Source: an uncultured Eubacteriales bacterium
GTDB lineage: Bacteria > Bacillota > Clostridia > Oscillospirales > Ruminococcaceae
NCBI GenBank assembly: GCA_902493155.1
Contig: CABUOE010000167.1
Location: forward strand, 1 to 5,122
Direction: 5' to 3'
DNA: 5,122 nt
The translations under genes and the position numbers were made by a program. Positions 5,048 through 5,122 of the stretch are shown piece by piece (position 1 is the stretch's first letter; every line of letters starts with the position of its first letter). The notes under the pieces are model-generated. The model searched no databases. It saw only the letters and a program-made list of their open reading frames with translations, and was not told the origin of the DNA.

Positions 5048-5075
5048 TGTTTTTCAGGGCCGGGTAATGTATAAT
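5047..5075 (+). promoter_or_regulatory. Promoter for the divergent gene at the right edge
   Basis: TTGTTT (5047-5052), a 17-base spacer and a perfect TATAAT (5070-5075) predict a start near 5082, about 31 bases before the ATG at 5113. Confidence 0.55.
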
Positions 5076-5112
5076 TGATATGGCGTCATCTAAAATGATA
5101 CATAGGAGCCGC

Positions 5113-5122
5113 ATGAACAATT
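5113..5122 (+). CDS. Start of a divergent gene cut by the window end
   Basis: An ATG at 5113 follows AGGAG (5104-5108) with a rather short 4-base spacing, downstream of a good promoter. Only Met-Asn-Asn is visible, so the product is unknown. A divergently transcribed regulator of the dehydrogenase is a common arrangement but cannot be supported here. Confidence 0.45.

Overview
The window looks like chromosomal DNA from an anaerobic member of the Clostridia, probably a gut-type Oscillospiraceae or Ruminococcaceae relative. This is inferred from the strong GGAGG-type ribosome binding sites, the NfnAB electron-bifurcating pair, a clostridial iron-dependent alcohol dehydrogenase, and short GC-rich hairpin repeats ending in CCCCTAC. 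No rRNA, tRNA, CRISPR array, transposase or phage gene was seen.

Left part (1-686). About 490 bases are non-coding repeat: a 122-bp unit present 2.75 times in tandem, then 93 bases of unique AT-rich DNA, then an inverted, partly degenerate copy. An AT-rich perfect inverted repeat (two 23-base arms, 2-base spacer) follows. A good extended -10 promoter then drives a small acidic protein of 88 residues (687-953, + strand), which resembles small uncharacterised Firmicutes proteins. A strong hairpin with T-tracts on both strands (957-989) ends this gene and probably also the genes arriving from the right on the - strand.

Middle (990-3524). nfnA (280 aa) and nfnB (462 aa) lie on the - strand in that order and encode the two subunits of NADH-dependent reduced ferredoxin:NADP+ oxidoreductase. 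Just past the nfnB stop are two further copies of the DNA encoding its last 14 residues, plus the start of another, spaced 60-62 bp apart. The copies differ almost only at synonymous positions. The array ends against a hairpin of the same family as the repeats at the left edge. This is the most unusual observation in the window.

Right part (3525-5122). A 223-bp gap with complex hairpins separates nfnA from an upstream iron-containing alcohol dehydrogenase (402 aa, - strand). Its start is fixed by a GGGGAGGAA ribosome binding site. The segment to its right looks like a divergent control region: candidate promoters on both strands, a sequence resembling a Rex redox-repressor site, a separate imperfect inverted repeat, and the first codons of a + strand gene cut off by the window end.

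Together the three - strand genes suggest fermentative redox balancing. NfnAB would interconvert NADH plus reduced ferredoxin with NADPH, and the alcohol dehydrogenase would spend reducing power on an aldehyde. Whether the dehydrogenase uses NADH or NADPH cannot be read from the sequence.
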